This document shows positions 24,124 through 32,058 of a stretch of DNA of 43,034 nt, one piece after another. The stretch comes from Sedimentisphaerales bacterium (GTDB taxonomy: Bacteria; Planctomycetota; Phycisphaerae; Sedimentisphaerales; SG8-4): assembly GCA_016932895.1 (NCBI GenBank), contig JAFGCA010000005.1, positions 1 to 43,034 of the forward strand. Reading direction: 5' to 3'. A program made the position numbers and the translations under genes. The stretch's first letter is position 1; each line of letters opens with the position of its first letter. The notes under the pieces were generated by a model that saw nothing but the letters and a program-made list of their open reading frames with translations, was not told the DNA's origin and did no database searches.

Positions 24124-25509
24124 ATGGCAGAGGTGCTCACGCGACGCGGTTTTCTGGTGCGAAGTGGTGGATTGGCGGCGGGTCTGGCCTCGCTGGGCGG
24201 CTGTCGCAGCAGCGCTTCGAACGGGGCGAGCCGGCCGAATATCGTTTTGATCATGGCCGACGATCTGGGGTACGGGGACCTCGGCTGCTACGGTTGCCAG
24301 GACATCCGCACCCCCCATATCGACGGAATCGCCGCCGAGGGTGTGCGTTTCACGACGTTCTACGCCAACGCGCCCGAGTGCACGCCGACGCGGACGGCCC
24401 TGCTGACCGGGCGGTATCAGCATCGCGTGGGCGGGCTCGAATGTGCTCTCGGAATCGGCAACGTCGGGCGCTATGACGACGCCATCCGGCTCAGAGAGAC
24501 GCACGACCTCGGCCTGCCGGCCTCTGAGGTGTCCATCGCGCGGAGGCTCAAATCGGTCGGGTATGCCACCGGGATCTGTGGCAAATGGCATCTCGGCTAC
24601 GAGCCCAAATTCTTCCCGTCGAATCATGGTTTCGACCATTGGTTCGGCCCCGTCGGCGGGGCGGTGGACTACTTCCATCACTGCGAGTACACCGGCGAGA
24701 ATGCTCTATATCTCAACGGCAAGAAGATCGAGCGCGAAGGGTACCTCACCGACTTGATCACAGATGAAGCGGTTGATTTTATCGGGCGTAATCGTTCGCG
24801 CCCGTTTTTTCTGTACACGGCCTACACCGCGCCGCACACGCCATATCAGGGGCCGGGGGATGAGCGGCCCGATCCGGTGGCCCAGGCCGACTACAACAAG
24901 GGCTCGCGAGAGACGTTTGCGGCCATGGTTGAACGTCTGGACGCCGGCGTCGGGGCGATCCTGGATGCTCTGCGGGCGGCGGGGGTGGCTCGGAACACGC
25001 TGGTGATCTTCATGAGCGACAATGGGGCCAATCGCACCGGCAGTAACGCGCCGTTCTCCGGCTACAAGGGGAACCTGTTTGAGGGTGGAATCCGCGTGCC
25101 TTGCGTGGTGAAATGGCCCGGCGTGCTGCCGCGCGGGGCGATTTCGGCTCAGTCTTGTATGACGATGGATTTCTCCCGGTCCGTCGTGCGTGCGGCCGGG
25201 GCGCCGATGCCGGTGGAGAGGCCGTTCGACGGCGTCGATATCCTGCGGCACGCCGAGAAGGGCCGGCCCGTGGAAGATCGCACCCTGTTCTGGCGGGCCC
25301 GCCGGGGAGATCGCACGCGGAAGGCCGTCCGGGACGGGTCGATCAAGTACATCGCACTGTTCGAGGCAGACCGATGCGAGGAGTGCCTTTTTGATCTGAA
25401 GGCGGATCCGGCCGAACGCGTGAATCTGATCGATCAGCAGCCCGAAACGGCCTCGCGGCTAAAGGAGCTGTTGTCTCGCTGGGAAGAAGAGGTCAAGCCG
25501 GCGCCATAG
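24124..25509 (+). CDS. Tat-exported lipoprotein sulfatase (type I, formylglycine)
   Basis: A 461-residue arylsulfatase-family enzyme. The N-terminus combines a Tat motif (TRRGFLVRSGGLAAG) with a lipobox (SLGGC, Cys27), so it should be an envelope-anchored lipoprotein exported folded. Active-site metal residues are in IVLIMADDLGYGD and FMSDNGANRTG. The nucleophile motif is CTPTR (Cys86), matching the C-x-P-x-R that is converted to formylglycine, followed by ALLTGR. GKWHLG supplies the usual Lys/His. It removes sulfate from sulfated sugars or glycans. ATG 24124 has AGGAAGGA 8 nt upstream. No maturation enzyme is in the window. Confidence 0.9.
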   Translation: MAEVLTRRGFLVRSGGLAAGLASLGGCRSSASNGASRPNIVLIMADDLGYGDLGCYGCQDIRTPHIDGIAAEGVRFTTFYANAPECTPTRTALLTGRYQHRVGGLECALGIGNVGRYDDAIRLRETHDLGLPASEVSIARRLKSVGYATGICGKWHLGYEPKFFPSNHGFDHWFGPVGGAVDYFHHCEYTGENALYLNGKKIEREGYLTDLITDEAVDFIGRNRSRPFFLYTAYTAPHTPYQGPGDERPDPVAQADYNKGSRETFAAMVERLDAGVGAILDALRAAGVARNTLVIFMSDNGANRTGSNAPFSGYKGNLFEGGIRVPCVVKWPGVLPRGAISAQSCMTMDFSRSVVRAAGAPMPVERPFDGVDILRHAEKGRPVEDRTLFWRARRGDRTRKAVRDGSIKYIALFEADRCEECLFDLKADPAERVNLIDQQPETASRLKELLSRWEEEVKPAP

Positions 25510-25572
25510 TCCGGGTGGGGCGATCCCGGCCGGCCGGTGTGAAGCTGGGCTATTCTGCCGGTATGGGCGCAG

Positions 25573-25658
25573 AAAAAAAGCCCCTGTGCGGCAGGACGAG
25601 GGTATTCTGAGTGTTTTCTCTCATCCTTTACAATACTCGCCTGCTACTTCACAGGGGC
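25573..25658 (-). terminator. Long-stem intrinsic terminator, minus strand
   Basis: On the minus strand a 9-bp GC-rich stem (25650-25658 with 25580-25588) is followed directly by seven T (25579-25573). Inside it further helices stack: GCAGG/CCTGC (25591-25595 with 25640-25644), CGAG/CTCG (25597-25600 with 25636-25639), TATT/AATA (25603-25606 with 25632-25635) and TGAG/CTCA (25608-25611 with 25620-25623). It is much longer than an ordinary terminator, so it may also be the 3' domain of a structured RNA. Confidence 0.65.
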
Positions 25659-26219
25659 ACAACTGAGTTATTTGTGGCTCTTTCCTTTTGTTCCTAACCG
25701 TCTTTCGCGCGGCCCCTAGTTAGGTCTGACATGTCTGTGAACTCGAGATAGGCGACGCAATTTCGGGCTAAGAGGACCTTGCCGGTCTTTGGCTTAGAGC
25801 CACTCATTTTAGCTCACGTTTTCCAGCATCGGCATGTCGAGCCGATTCTCTTGAGTCCTTTTTGGAGCGGACGAATCGAGCCTATCAATACAGATAAGCG
25901 GGTGGCCCGGCCGGAGGATATGCCTTCGAGCCAGTTTGTGCAATCTGCCGCCTCGGCGCGGCCCAGCGACGGTTCTGGATTGAGCAGACTGCTTGGTTTA
26001 ACCCCGATAACCGCAGCGCACGGCGCGAAAAATTTTCTCGCCGGGCGAGAAGTTTATTTACTCGGGCCGTCTACCGAGAGGCGAGCGAGTTTCGCGGCCT
26101 CCGGCGGGGGCCTGCATACAGAATAGAGCACCGCCTTCTTCCTTTCACGGCCCCAAGGGGCGCCAACTCCGGGGTCCTGCGGCGGCGGTGCTCCCTTCTG
26201 CCCTTTTGTGATGACACGT
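25573..26219 (-). ncRNA. Candidate ~650-nt non-coding transcript
   Basis: This stretch of the 967-nt gap 25,510-26,476 is bounded on the minus strand by a good promoter (26226-26254) and by the long-stem terminator at 25573-25658. Between them are several hairpins: 26126-26135 with 26184-26193 (10 bp), TTCTCGC/GCGAGAA near 26034-26050, and CTAAG/CTTAG at 25768-25772 with 25793-25797. No convincing gene lies on either strand. The only tidy small frame is a 37-codon minus-strand one beginning MSGSKPKTGKVLLARN near 25811, with a weak ribosome site. I see no tmRNA, RNase P, SRP or 6S signature. Confidence 0.4.
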
Positions 26220-26225
26220 AACTAC

Positions 26226-26254
26226 AATATAGGCCATTGCAGGCCCGCGATCAA
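26226..26254 (-). promoter_or_regulatory. Promoter for the candidate non-coding transcript
   Basis: On the minus strand TTGATC (26249-26254) and TATATT (26226-26231) are separated by exactly 17 nt. Transcription would begin near 26219 and run toward 25573, away from the lipoprotein gene. Confidence 0.55.
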
Positions 26255-26311
26255 TTAGGGGAAATACGTATTTTATCGGGCGCCCGCCCGACCGGTGCGA
26301 GGGCGCGGGCC

Positions 26312-26340
26312 TTGACAAGAGGGGGTGGAAAACCGATAAT
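26312..26340 (+). promoter_or_regulatory. Strong sigma70-type promoter of the small lipoprotein gene
   Basis: TTGACA (26312-26317), 17-nt spacer, GATAAT (26335-26340). Predicted start near 26347, giving a ~130-nt leader before the ATG at 26477. Confidence 0.7.
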
Positions 26341-26476
26341 AATGACATGGAACGCCAATACCAGTCGTTCCCGCAAATCTGCTAAACGCACGGAGGTTTT
26401 TACCAGGTCATCGTAAGTGGCGGATGCTGCGCGGTTTGCGCGGACCGATGCGACGATTGAGGGAAAGGAAGGGGTG

Positions 26477-26950
26477 ATGAAGAACTTCTCTATGATTGCA
26501 CTTTTTGGGTTCGTTATGCTGTTTGTCGCCGGGTGCAAGGGGGCGATGTCGGGCCAGGGGGCGGAAAAGGGCGTCTGTGCGGACAGCGAGGTGGCCCGCG
26601 CCGGCATCGATGGCGGCCAATCCCCGGTTCGCCTGGAGCGGAAGGGCTTTGCCGTGCTGGATTTCCGCGCCCGGCGCGATGAGTACGACAGGGTGTACGT
26701 CGTGGGTGAGGTCAAAAACACCGGCCTGGGCGCCAAAGGCGTGGAACTCCAGGCCTCGCTGCGCGACGAAGACGGGCGGCTCCTGGCGGTGGGCCACTTC
26801 TATCCCGCCTCCTTCACCAACATCGAGCCGACGGAGAGCTGGCCTTTTGCCTATTCCTTCGGCGCGCAGGAAGAAGCCGTGCGGGCTGAACTGAGGATCG
26901 TCGGCGGATTTCGAGCGATGGACACTCTCGGCGTCGCTTTCCAGCCTTGA
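26477..26950 (+). CDS. Small lipoprotein with FxLYD-like domain
   Basis: A 157-residue predicted lipoprotein with a hydrophobic signal and lipobox FVAGC (Cys20). After a ~35-residue linker, residues ~55-150 form one beta-rich domain resembling FxLYD (YVVGEVKNTGLGAKGVELQA, LLAVGHFYPASFTNIEP, ESWPFAYSF). FxLYD domains are found in bacterial and archaeal surface proteins with no assigned function. The in-frame sequence extends upstream, but GGAAGGGG just before ATG 26477 and the signal peptide fix the start. It stands alone: a strong promoter upstream and a convergent tRNA gene downstream. Confidence 0.75.
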   Translation: MKNFSMIALFGFVMLFVAGCKGAMSGQGAEKGVCADSEVARAGIDGGQSPVRLERKGFAVLDFRARRDEYDRVYVVGEVKNTGLGAKGVELQASLRDEDGRLLAVGHFYPASFTNIEPTESWPFAYSFGAQEEAVRAELRIVGGFRAMDTLGVAFQP

Positions 26951-27038
26951 TCGGCGTTGCGTGCGGCGCGCGGACGGCGCGAAGGTGCAGCAATTCTGCT
27001 TCAAATCGTGCCGGAAAGACGGTTCCACTTCCGAAGAA

Positions 27039-27111
<73 letters not shown>

Positions 27112-27121
27112 GTTTGATGTA

Positions 27122-27150
27122 ATCCTACCAGAGAAGCGGGCGGCGGGCAA
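27122..27150 (-). promoter_or_regulatory. Promoter of tRNA-Ala
   Basis: On the minus strand TTGCCC (27145-27150) and TAGGAT (27122-27127) with a 17-nt spacer. This places transcription start about 4 nt before the mature 5' end of the tRNA. Confidence 0.45.
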
Positions 27151-27273
27151 GCACTTTTTGCCAAGGATTTTCGACTTGCGGCCGGCGGCGTCGGCATTAG
27201 ACTCCGTTGATTCCGTGATTTGTGTGATGTCGGGAACGCCGTGCGTCCGTCGGCGCTAGTATTACGTGACTGA

Positions 27274-27443
27274 ACTTCTGCAAAATGGAGAGTAGGCTTA
27301 CTTGAGGGAGGAAAAATCCTCCTGGTGATTCTTCCTCCCGAAAACGCAAGTGCTTGCATATTGGCGTGTAAATCCCGTCTTCAAGGAAATCACACCAACG
27401 ATTTCCTTGGAGAATATAAGCCTACTCTCCATTTTGCAGAAGT
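27274..27443. mobile_element. 170-bp MITE-like element, copy A
   Basis: Perfect 27-bp terminal inverted repeats (27274-27300 and 27417-27443), beginning ACTTCTGCAAAATGG. Two internal hairpins are present: GGGAGGA/TCCTCCC (27306-27339) and AAGGAAATC/GATTTCCTT (27382-27408). It encodes nothing. A second copy in the opposite orientation is at 38648-38818, so this is a dispersed family. It ends 30 nt before the hypF start, so hypF would be transcribed from or through it. No obvious target-site duplication is seen. Confidence 0.8.
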
Positions 27444-27473
27444 GCTTTAGATGAGCAGGAAAGGGTCGAATCC

Positions 27474-29783
27474 TTGATCGAAAGACAGCGCATAGAGATG
27501 GCCGGGCAAGTCCAGGGGGTGGGTTTTCGGCCCGCGGTGTACCGGCTGGCCCGGGCCCTCGGGCTCACGGGGACGGTCTGGAACGATACCCGGGGCGTCA
27601 CGATCGAGCTTCAGGGTCCCAAAGAGCGGATCGATGCGTTTGTGACTCGCCTGCAATCGGGCCCGGACAAGCCTCCCCTGGCCGAGATTCAATCGTGCCG
27701 GCGGGCCAATATCGAGCCGCGGGACGGCGAGGCGGGCTTCACCATCGAGAAAAGTGCCTCCGAGGGCACGGCTCTTTCGCAGGTGACCGCCGATATCGCC
27801 ACCTGCGCGGATTGCCTTGCTGAGTTGAAGGACGCGCGGGACTTTCGGTACCGCTATCCTTTCATCAACTGCACCAACTGCGGACCGAGATACTCCATCG
27901 TCCAAACGATCCCCTACGACCGGCCCAACACGACGATGTCCGCGTTCGAGATGTGCCAGCGCTGCGCGGGGCAGTATGGCGACGTTGCCGACCGGCGTTT
28001 TCACGCCCAGCCGGTGGCGTGTCCGCAGTGCGGCCCGACCGTTTGGCTCACCGATGGGGAGGGCCAGACCCTGCAAACGGGAAATGACGAGGCGATTGCG
28101 GAGGCGGCGAAGCTGCTACGCGCCGGCAGGGTGGTGGCGATCAAAGGCGTCGGTGGATTTCACTTGGCCTGCGACGCGCTCAACGAAGAGGCCGTCCTGC
28201 GCCTGCGCCGGCGCAAGCGGCGCGACCACAAGCCTTTCGCGCTGATGGCGGCTTCCCTGGAGACGATACGCAAGCATGCTCGTGTAGATCGCGCTGCCGA
28301 AGCGGCGCTGACGGGCCCCCAAAGTCCCATCGTTCTCTTGCCGAAGAGACCCGGCAACGCGATTGCTCCCGCTGTGGCTGAGGGCGTCAGGACGTTCGGC
28401 TTCATGCTGTGTTACGCGCCGCTGCACCATTTGCTTTTCGCCGAAGGGCTCGACGTTCTGGTGATGACCAGCGCGAATATCTCCGACGAACCGCTCATCT
28501 GCAAGAACGAGCGGGCGCTGGAGCGGCTCGGGGACGTGACGGATGCCTTCCTGATGCACGACCGCGAGATCTATCGGCAGGTGGATGACTCGATTATGCA
28601 TATCGTCGCTGGCGGTGCCGCTTTGTTGCGGCGCGCGCGAGGGTACGTTCCGACGCCCATTCTCATGGAAATCTCTTCGCCGCAGGACATCTTCGCGGCC
28701 GGCCCGGACATGAAGAACACCTTCTGCTTCGCCAAGCAGAATCAGCTCATCCTGAGCGAGCACATCGGCGATCTGGAGGACGCGGGGGTCTACCGTCATT
28801 ACGTTCGCTCCGCCGAGCATCTGGCCGGCCTGTTCGAGGTCGAGCCGAAGGTGGTCGCCTGCGACATGCATCCGGGTTATCTGTCCAGGCGATATGCCAG
28901 CTCGCTTCCGGGCGTGCGGGTCATTGAGGTCCAGCACCACTGGGCGCACATTGCCTCGGTCATGGCCGAGCACGGGCGAAGCGGGCCGGTGATCGGCCTG
29001 GAGTGCGACGGGACCGGATACGGGACCGACGGGGCCATCTGGGGATGCGAGTGCATGATCGCCTCCCTGACGCAGTTCGAGCGATTCGCGCACTTAGCCT
29101 ACTATCCGCTGGCCGGCGGTGACAGAGCCAGCAAAGAGGCAATCCGACCCGCTTTGAGTCTGCTGAAAGAGGCGTACGGGGAAGAATTTTCGCTGGAAGA
29201 TCTTCAGTGGTTGCTGCAGCGGATCGAGCCGGACGAAAAGAAGCTGCGATTCGTCCTCCAACAGATTGAGAAGCGCGTCAACACCGTGAACACATCGAGT
29301 CTGGGTCGAGTCTTTGACGCGGTCGCGGCCTGTCTGGGCCTGGGCTCGTACAATCATTTCGACGCGCAACTGCCGATGGCGCTCGAATCCGTCGCCGATG
29401 CGGATTGTGCGGACGCCTACGAGTTCGATCTGCACGATGCCGGCGACGGACCGCTGCAATTGGACCTGCGCCGAATGCTGCGCGGGATCGTCGCGGACGT
29501 GAAACGTGACGTTTCGCCCTCAATCGTCTCGGCGCGGTTTCACAATACGCTGGCCGAGGCACTGCTGGCACTGGCTCAAAAGGCCCGCGAAAAAACGCGC
29601 CTGGAGGTCGTGGCCCTCAGCGGCGGCGTCTTCTGCAACCGCTATCTCCTCGACCGCCTCGTCGCGCTTTTAGAGAAAGAGAGCTTCACCGTACTATTGA
29701 ATCGCGCCGTCCCCGCAAACGACGGCGGCATCGCCCTCGGCCAAGCCGCCATCGCCGCCAGCCTGATCAACCTGACTTGCTGA
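27474..29783 (+). CDS. hypF: Carbamoyltransferase HypF
   Basis: A 769-residue HypF, which converts carbamoyl phosphate and ATP to a carbamoyl-adenylate and passes it to HypE, making the CN ligands of [NiFe] hydrogenase. Domains in order: acylphosphatase (GQVQGVGFRPAVYRLA, 11-26); two zinc fingers with C111/C114...C133/C136 and C161/C164...C183/C186; YrdC-like (~205-390); Kae1-like C-terminal domain with VQHHWAHIAS (~487-496) and ALSGGVFCNRYL. TTG 27474 is chosen because AGGAAAGGG lies 8 nt upstream; ATG 27498 would trim eight residues. The stop is followed by a decayed toxin-antitoxin remnant before the other hyp genes. Confidence 0.95.
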   Translation: MIERQRIEMAGQVQGVGFRPAVYRLARALGLTGTVWNDTRGVTIELQGPKERIDAFVTRLQSGPDKPPLAEIQSCRRANIEPRDGEAGFTIEKSASEGTALSQVTADIATCADCLAELKDARDFRYRYPFINCTNCGPRYSIVQTIPYDRPNTTMSAFEMCQRCAGQYGDVADRRFHAQPVACPQCGPTVWLTDGEGQTLQTGNDEAIAEAAKLLRAGRVVAIKGVGGFHLACDALNEEAVLRLRRRKRRDHKPFALMAASLETIRKHARVDRAAEAALTGPQSPIVLLPKRPGNAIAPAVAEGVRTFGFMLCYAPLHHLLFAEGLDVLVMTSANISDEPLICKNERALERLGDVTDAFLMHDREIYRQVDDSIMHIVAGGAALLRRARGYVPTPILMEISSPQDIFAAGPDMKNTFCFAKQNQLILSEHIGDLEDAGVYRHYVRSAEHLAGLFEVEPKVVACDMHPGYLSRRYASSLPGVRVIEVQHHWAHIASVMAEHGRSGPVIGLECDGTGYGTDGAIWGCECMIASLTQFERFAHLAYYPLAGGDRASKEAIRPALSLLKEAYGEEFSLEDLQWLLQRIEPDEKKLRFVLQQIEKRVNTVNTSSLGRVFDAVAACLGLGSYNHFDAQLPMALESVADADCADAYEFDLHDAGDGPLQLDLRRMLRGIVADVKRDVSPSIVSARFHNTLAEALLALAQKAREKTRLEVVALSGGVFCNRYLLDRLVALLEKESFTVLLNRAVPANDGGIALGQAAIAASLINLTC

Positions 29784-29827
29784 ACAAGCCCTTCGTCCTT
29801 TCTGAAGCGATGGTGACTTCTCCTTCT

Positions 29828-29857
29828 CAGCCCAGATGCTTCACTTCGTTCAGCATA
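29828..29857. repeat. Single arm of a fold-back repeat
   Basis: The minus strand reads TATGCTGAACGAAGTGAAGC then ATCTGGG, close to one arm of the element at 37,089-37,188 (CATCCTGAACGAAGC...GAAGGATCTGG). No second arm is seen. It lies just past the point where the HEPN gene loses its sequence. Confidence 0.5.
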
Positions 29858-29869
29858 ACAACCCTCTCC

Positions 29870-29962
29870 TCACCTACGGGGGAGTCGTAGCACGTTGCGA
29901 GACGGGGCCATGCGGCGAATGCATTCCAGGATGTGACGGAAATAGGCGGTGTCGTTCTTCAT
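29870..29962 (-). pseudogene. Truncated HEPN-domain (HepT-like) toxin remnant
   Basis: Thirty codons starting with ATG overlapping the MNT gene's stop by four bases (ATGA), the normal arrangement of MNT/HEPN pairs. The first ~18 residues (MKNDTAYFRHILECIRRM) look like the start of a DUF86/HepT protein, normally ~110-140 aa. The sequence then diverges into unrelated residues and stops. The catalytic RxxxxH region of HEPN is absent, so it should be non-functional as an RNase. A fold-back repeat arm lies just beyond the break. Confidence 0.6.
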
Positions 29963-30249
29963 AGGGGCACGGCCTCGCGAAGCACCTGGTCACGGAGGTA
30001 GGGGTTGAGGCCCCGGTCGGTTACGATTTCGACGCGTCTGCCGAGCGTTTCTTCGAGATCAAGGATGAGGCCTGCGGGAAACCACGAGCTTGTTGTGGGG
30101 CCCGCCTCCACCAGAAAGTCCACGTCGCTGTCGGGGCGGTCCTCCCCGCGGGCAACCGAGCCGAACAGCCGAACGTTCCGCGCCCCATGCTTGATGGCAA
30201 GACGCAATATTTCATCACGTTTCTCTTCGATGAGCTGTTTGAGCGTCAT
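29959..30249 (-). CDS. MNT-domain nucleotidyltransferase (MntA-like antitoxin)
   Basis: A 96-residue minimal nucleotidyltransferase. The active-site motif is GSVARGEDRPDSDVDFLVE (GSxARGxxxxxSDxD), giving the catalytic Asp pair. Family members pair with HEPN toxins and AMPylate them, or act as antitoxins. It is preceded by ATG 30249; longer upstream frames lack support. The HEPN partner that should follow is truncated, so this copy is likely orphaned. The pair lies in minus orientation between hypF and hypC, interrupting the hyp gene set. Confidence 0.85.
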   Translation of the reverse strand: MTLKQLIEEKRDEILRLAIKHGARNVRLFGSVARGEDRPDSDVDFLVEAGPTTSSWFPAGLILDLEETLGRRVEIVTDRGLNPYLRDQVLREAVPL

Positions 30250-30414
30250 GGATACGTTCGTTTCTCCGACGTTGCAGTTTCTGGCCACATGTTTCGCTGA
30301 CCGGTATGAAGAATAGAGACGCCCCGGGGGCCTGTCAAGCCTTGTGCCTGCGTCGTCTTGTGGGATATCTGGGGGGGCGTGGCGCGTTTGGGCGAGGCAG
30401 AGCCGCGCGTGTCT

Positions 30415-30512
30415 GTAGGGGCAACCCCCTGTGGTTGCCCTGGTTGGTTGTGCCCAACACGCAATGGCCATCACGGAGGCGGGCAGGCACCCCGGCGCGC
30501 CGGGGCCCCTAC
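30415..30512. repeat. 98-bp interspersed repeat bounded by GTAGGGGC/GCCCCTAC
   Basis: Terminal inverted 8-mers (30415-30422 and 30505-30512) enclose a perfect internal hairpin, GGGCAACC with GGTTGCCC (30419-30426 and 30433-30440). It lies in 30,250-30,731, a gap with no gene I can support. From memory this type of GTAGGGGC-ended repeat is widespread in unrelated bacterial genomes; I cannot confirm copies outside the window. Confidence 0.5.
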
Positions 30513-30731
30513 GGGGGTTCGGATAAAACACCCATGGCGGGATGTTTTCGCAGGCACTTCGCGAGGGCGCGGGGGGCGAATTGCCGGTGGCTCCGGTGCG
30601 TGCACTGGGGCGTTGACCGAGACCTTGCGCCAGCGTAGAATGAGCCTCGCAAGCAGTGATTTGCATGCACAGGCGGACGACGAGGCCGTAGTAATATGGG
30701 TAATAGACGTTGAAGTAACGGGTGATTACGT

Positions 30732-30974
30732 ATGTGTTTGGCTATACCGGCACGGATCATTGAATTGGACGCCGACCGGGCGGTTGTCGATGCGATGGGC
30801 AATCGCTGGAAGGCCCGGACTACGCTTCTTCCCAAGGCCAAGCTCGGGGACCTGGTCCTGGTGCATGCGGGTTTCGCCATCTCGCTGGTAGACGAGGAGG
30901 AGGCGAAGAAGACCTGGGAGCTGTTTGCCGAGATCAGCAACTTTGACGAAACGCCGAATCGAGTGTCCGGATAG
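30732..30974 (+). CDS. hypC: Hydrogenase maturation chaperone HypC
   Basis: An 80-residue HypC. It begins MCLAIPARIIELD with the invariant Cys2, which holds the iron complex while HypD assembles the Fe(CN)2CO unit and passes it to the hydrogenase large subunit. The OB-fold pattern AVVDAMGNRWKA and GDLVLVHAGFAISLVDEEEA is complete. GGGTGA lies about 7 nt before the ATG. Its stop overlaps the likely hypD start by one base, so hypC and hypD should be translationally coupled. First gene of the hypCDEAB run. Confidence 0.95.
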   Translation: MCLAIPARIIELDADRAVVDAMGNRWKARTTLLPKAKLGDLVLVHAGFAISLVDEEEAKKTWELFAEISNFDETPNRVSG

Positions 30975-32050
30975 TGCCTATGCTGGATCGAATCGCCAAC
31001 GCGCAGCGTGTTATTGGTGACGCTTGCACGAAGCTGAACCGACAGATCACCATCATGGAGGTGTGCGGGACGCACACGGTTTCCATCTTTCGGCACGGGA
31101 TTCGCTCGACCTTGCCGGGCGGGCTGAAGCTTCTCTCCGGGCCCGGTTGCCCCGTCTGTGTCACGGATCAGGGGTACATCGACGCCGTCCTGGAGCTGGC
31201 GGGTCGCGACGATTGTCTGATTGCCACGTATGGCGACATGATTCGCGTGCCCGGAAGCGCCGGATCGCTGGAGACCCGGTCGTCCAAAGGCAATGTAAAG
31301 GTGGTTTTGAGCAGCGACGACGCGCTGACGCTGGCGCGAGAGAACCCGGATAAGACCGTGGTGTTCATTGCGGTGGGTTTCGAGACGACGGCGCCGGCGA
31401 CGGCCGTGGCGGTCAGGGAAGCGGCGCACCAAGGCGTGGAGAACTTCTGCGTTCTCAGCGGACACAAGCTGGTCATCCCGGCGATGCGGGCGTTGCTCGG
31501 AGGCAAGAACGACCGCGTCGATGCGTTTCTGTGCCCGGGCCACGTCAGTGTGATCATCGGTTCTCATGCGTTTGCGGAAATCGTGGACGATTTCCAGCGG
31601 CCGTGCGTGGTTGCGGGCTTCGAGCCGTTGCAGATCATCGAGGCCCTGGCCGAGATTTGCCGCCAGCTTTCGGCCGGTTCGGCCGAATTGAAGTCCATGT
31701 ACGGCGCGGTGGTAAGCGAAAGCGGCAACACGGCCGCCCAAGAGATCATCGCTGAGTGTTTCGATGCGGCCGATGGCTGCTGGCGGGGGCTGGGCAGCAT
31801 TCCCGGGAGCACGCTTGTGTTGAAGGAGGGATTTGCTCGCTTCGACGCGTTTCGGCGTTTCGGTGTGGAGGACAAGCCGGGGCAAGAGAGCGGCGGGTGT
31901 CGTTGCGGCGAGGTCCTCTGCGGGTTGATAGAGCCGCCGGAGTGTGCGTTGTTCGGGACACGCTGCAGCCCTGAGGGGCCCATCGGCCCCTGCATGGTCA
32001 GCTCGGAGGGCACGTGTGCGGCGTGGTATAAGTACGGGCAAAGGAAGTAG
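30974..32050 (+). CDS. hypD: Hydrogenase maturation factor HypD
   Basis: A 358-residue HypD, a [4Fe-4S] protein that works with HypC and HypE to build the Fe(CN)2CO centre. Key motifs are all present: MEVCGTHTVSIFRHGIR, GPGCPVCVT, FAVGFETTAPATA-type (VFIAVGFETT), SGHKLVIPAMRALL, and the C-terminal cluster Cys in RCGEVLCG, PPECALFGTRCSPEGPIGPC and GTCAAW. I give GTG 30974, overlapping the hypC stop; ATG 30980 two codons later is an equal alternative. Confidence 0.95.
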   Translation: MPMLDRIANAQRVIGDACTKLNRQITIMEVCGTHTVSIFRHGIRSTLPGGLKLLSGPGCPVCVTDQGYIDAVLELAGRDDCLIATYGDMIRVPGSAGSLETRSSKGNVKVVLSSDDALTLARENPDKTVVFIAVGFETTAPATAVAVREAAHQGVENFCVLSGHKLVIPAMRALLGGKNDRVDAFLCPGHVSVIIGSHAFAEIVDDFQRPCVVAGFEPLQIIEALAEICRQLSAGSAELKSMYGAVVSESGNTAAQEIIAECFDAADGCWRGLGSIPGSTLVLKEGFARFDAFRRFGVEDKPGQESGGCRCGEVLCGLIEPPECALFGTRCSPEGPIGPCMVSSEGTCAAWYKYGQRK

Positions 32051-32058
32051 AGCAGACG

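Noticed and set aside
25779..26126. 115-codon plus-strand frame in the large gap
   Set aside because: Codon use unlike neighbouring genes (many A/T-ending codons), no ribosome site, and it crosses several strong inverted repeats.
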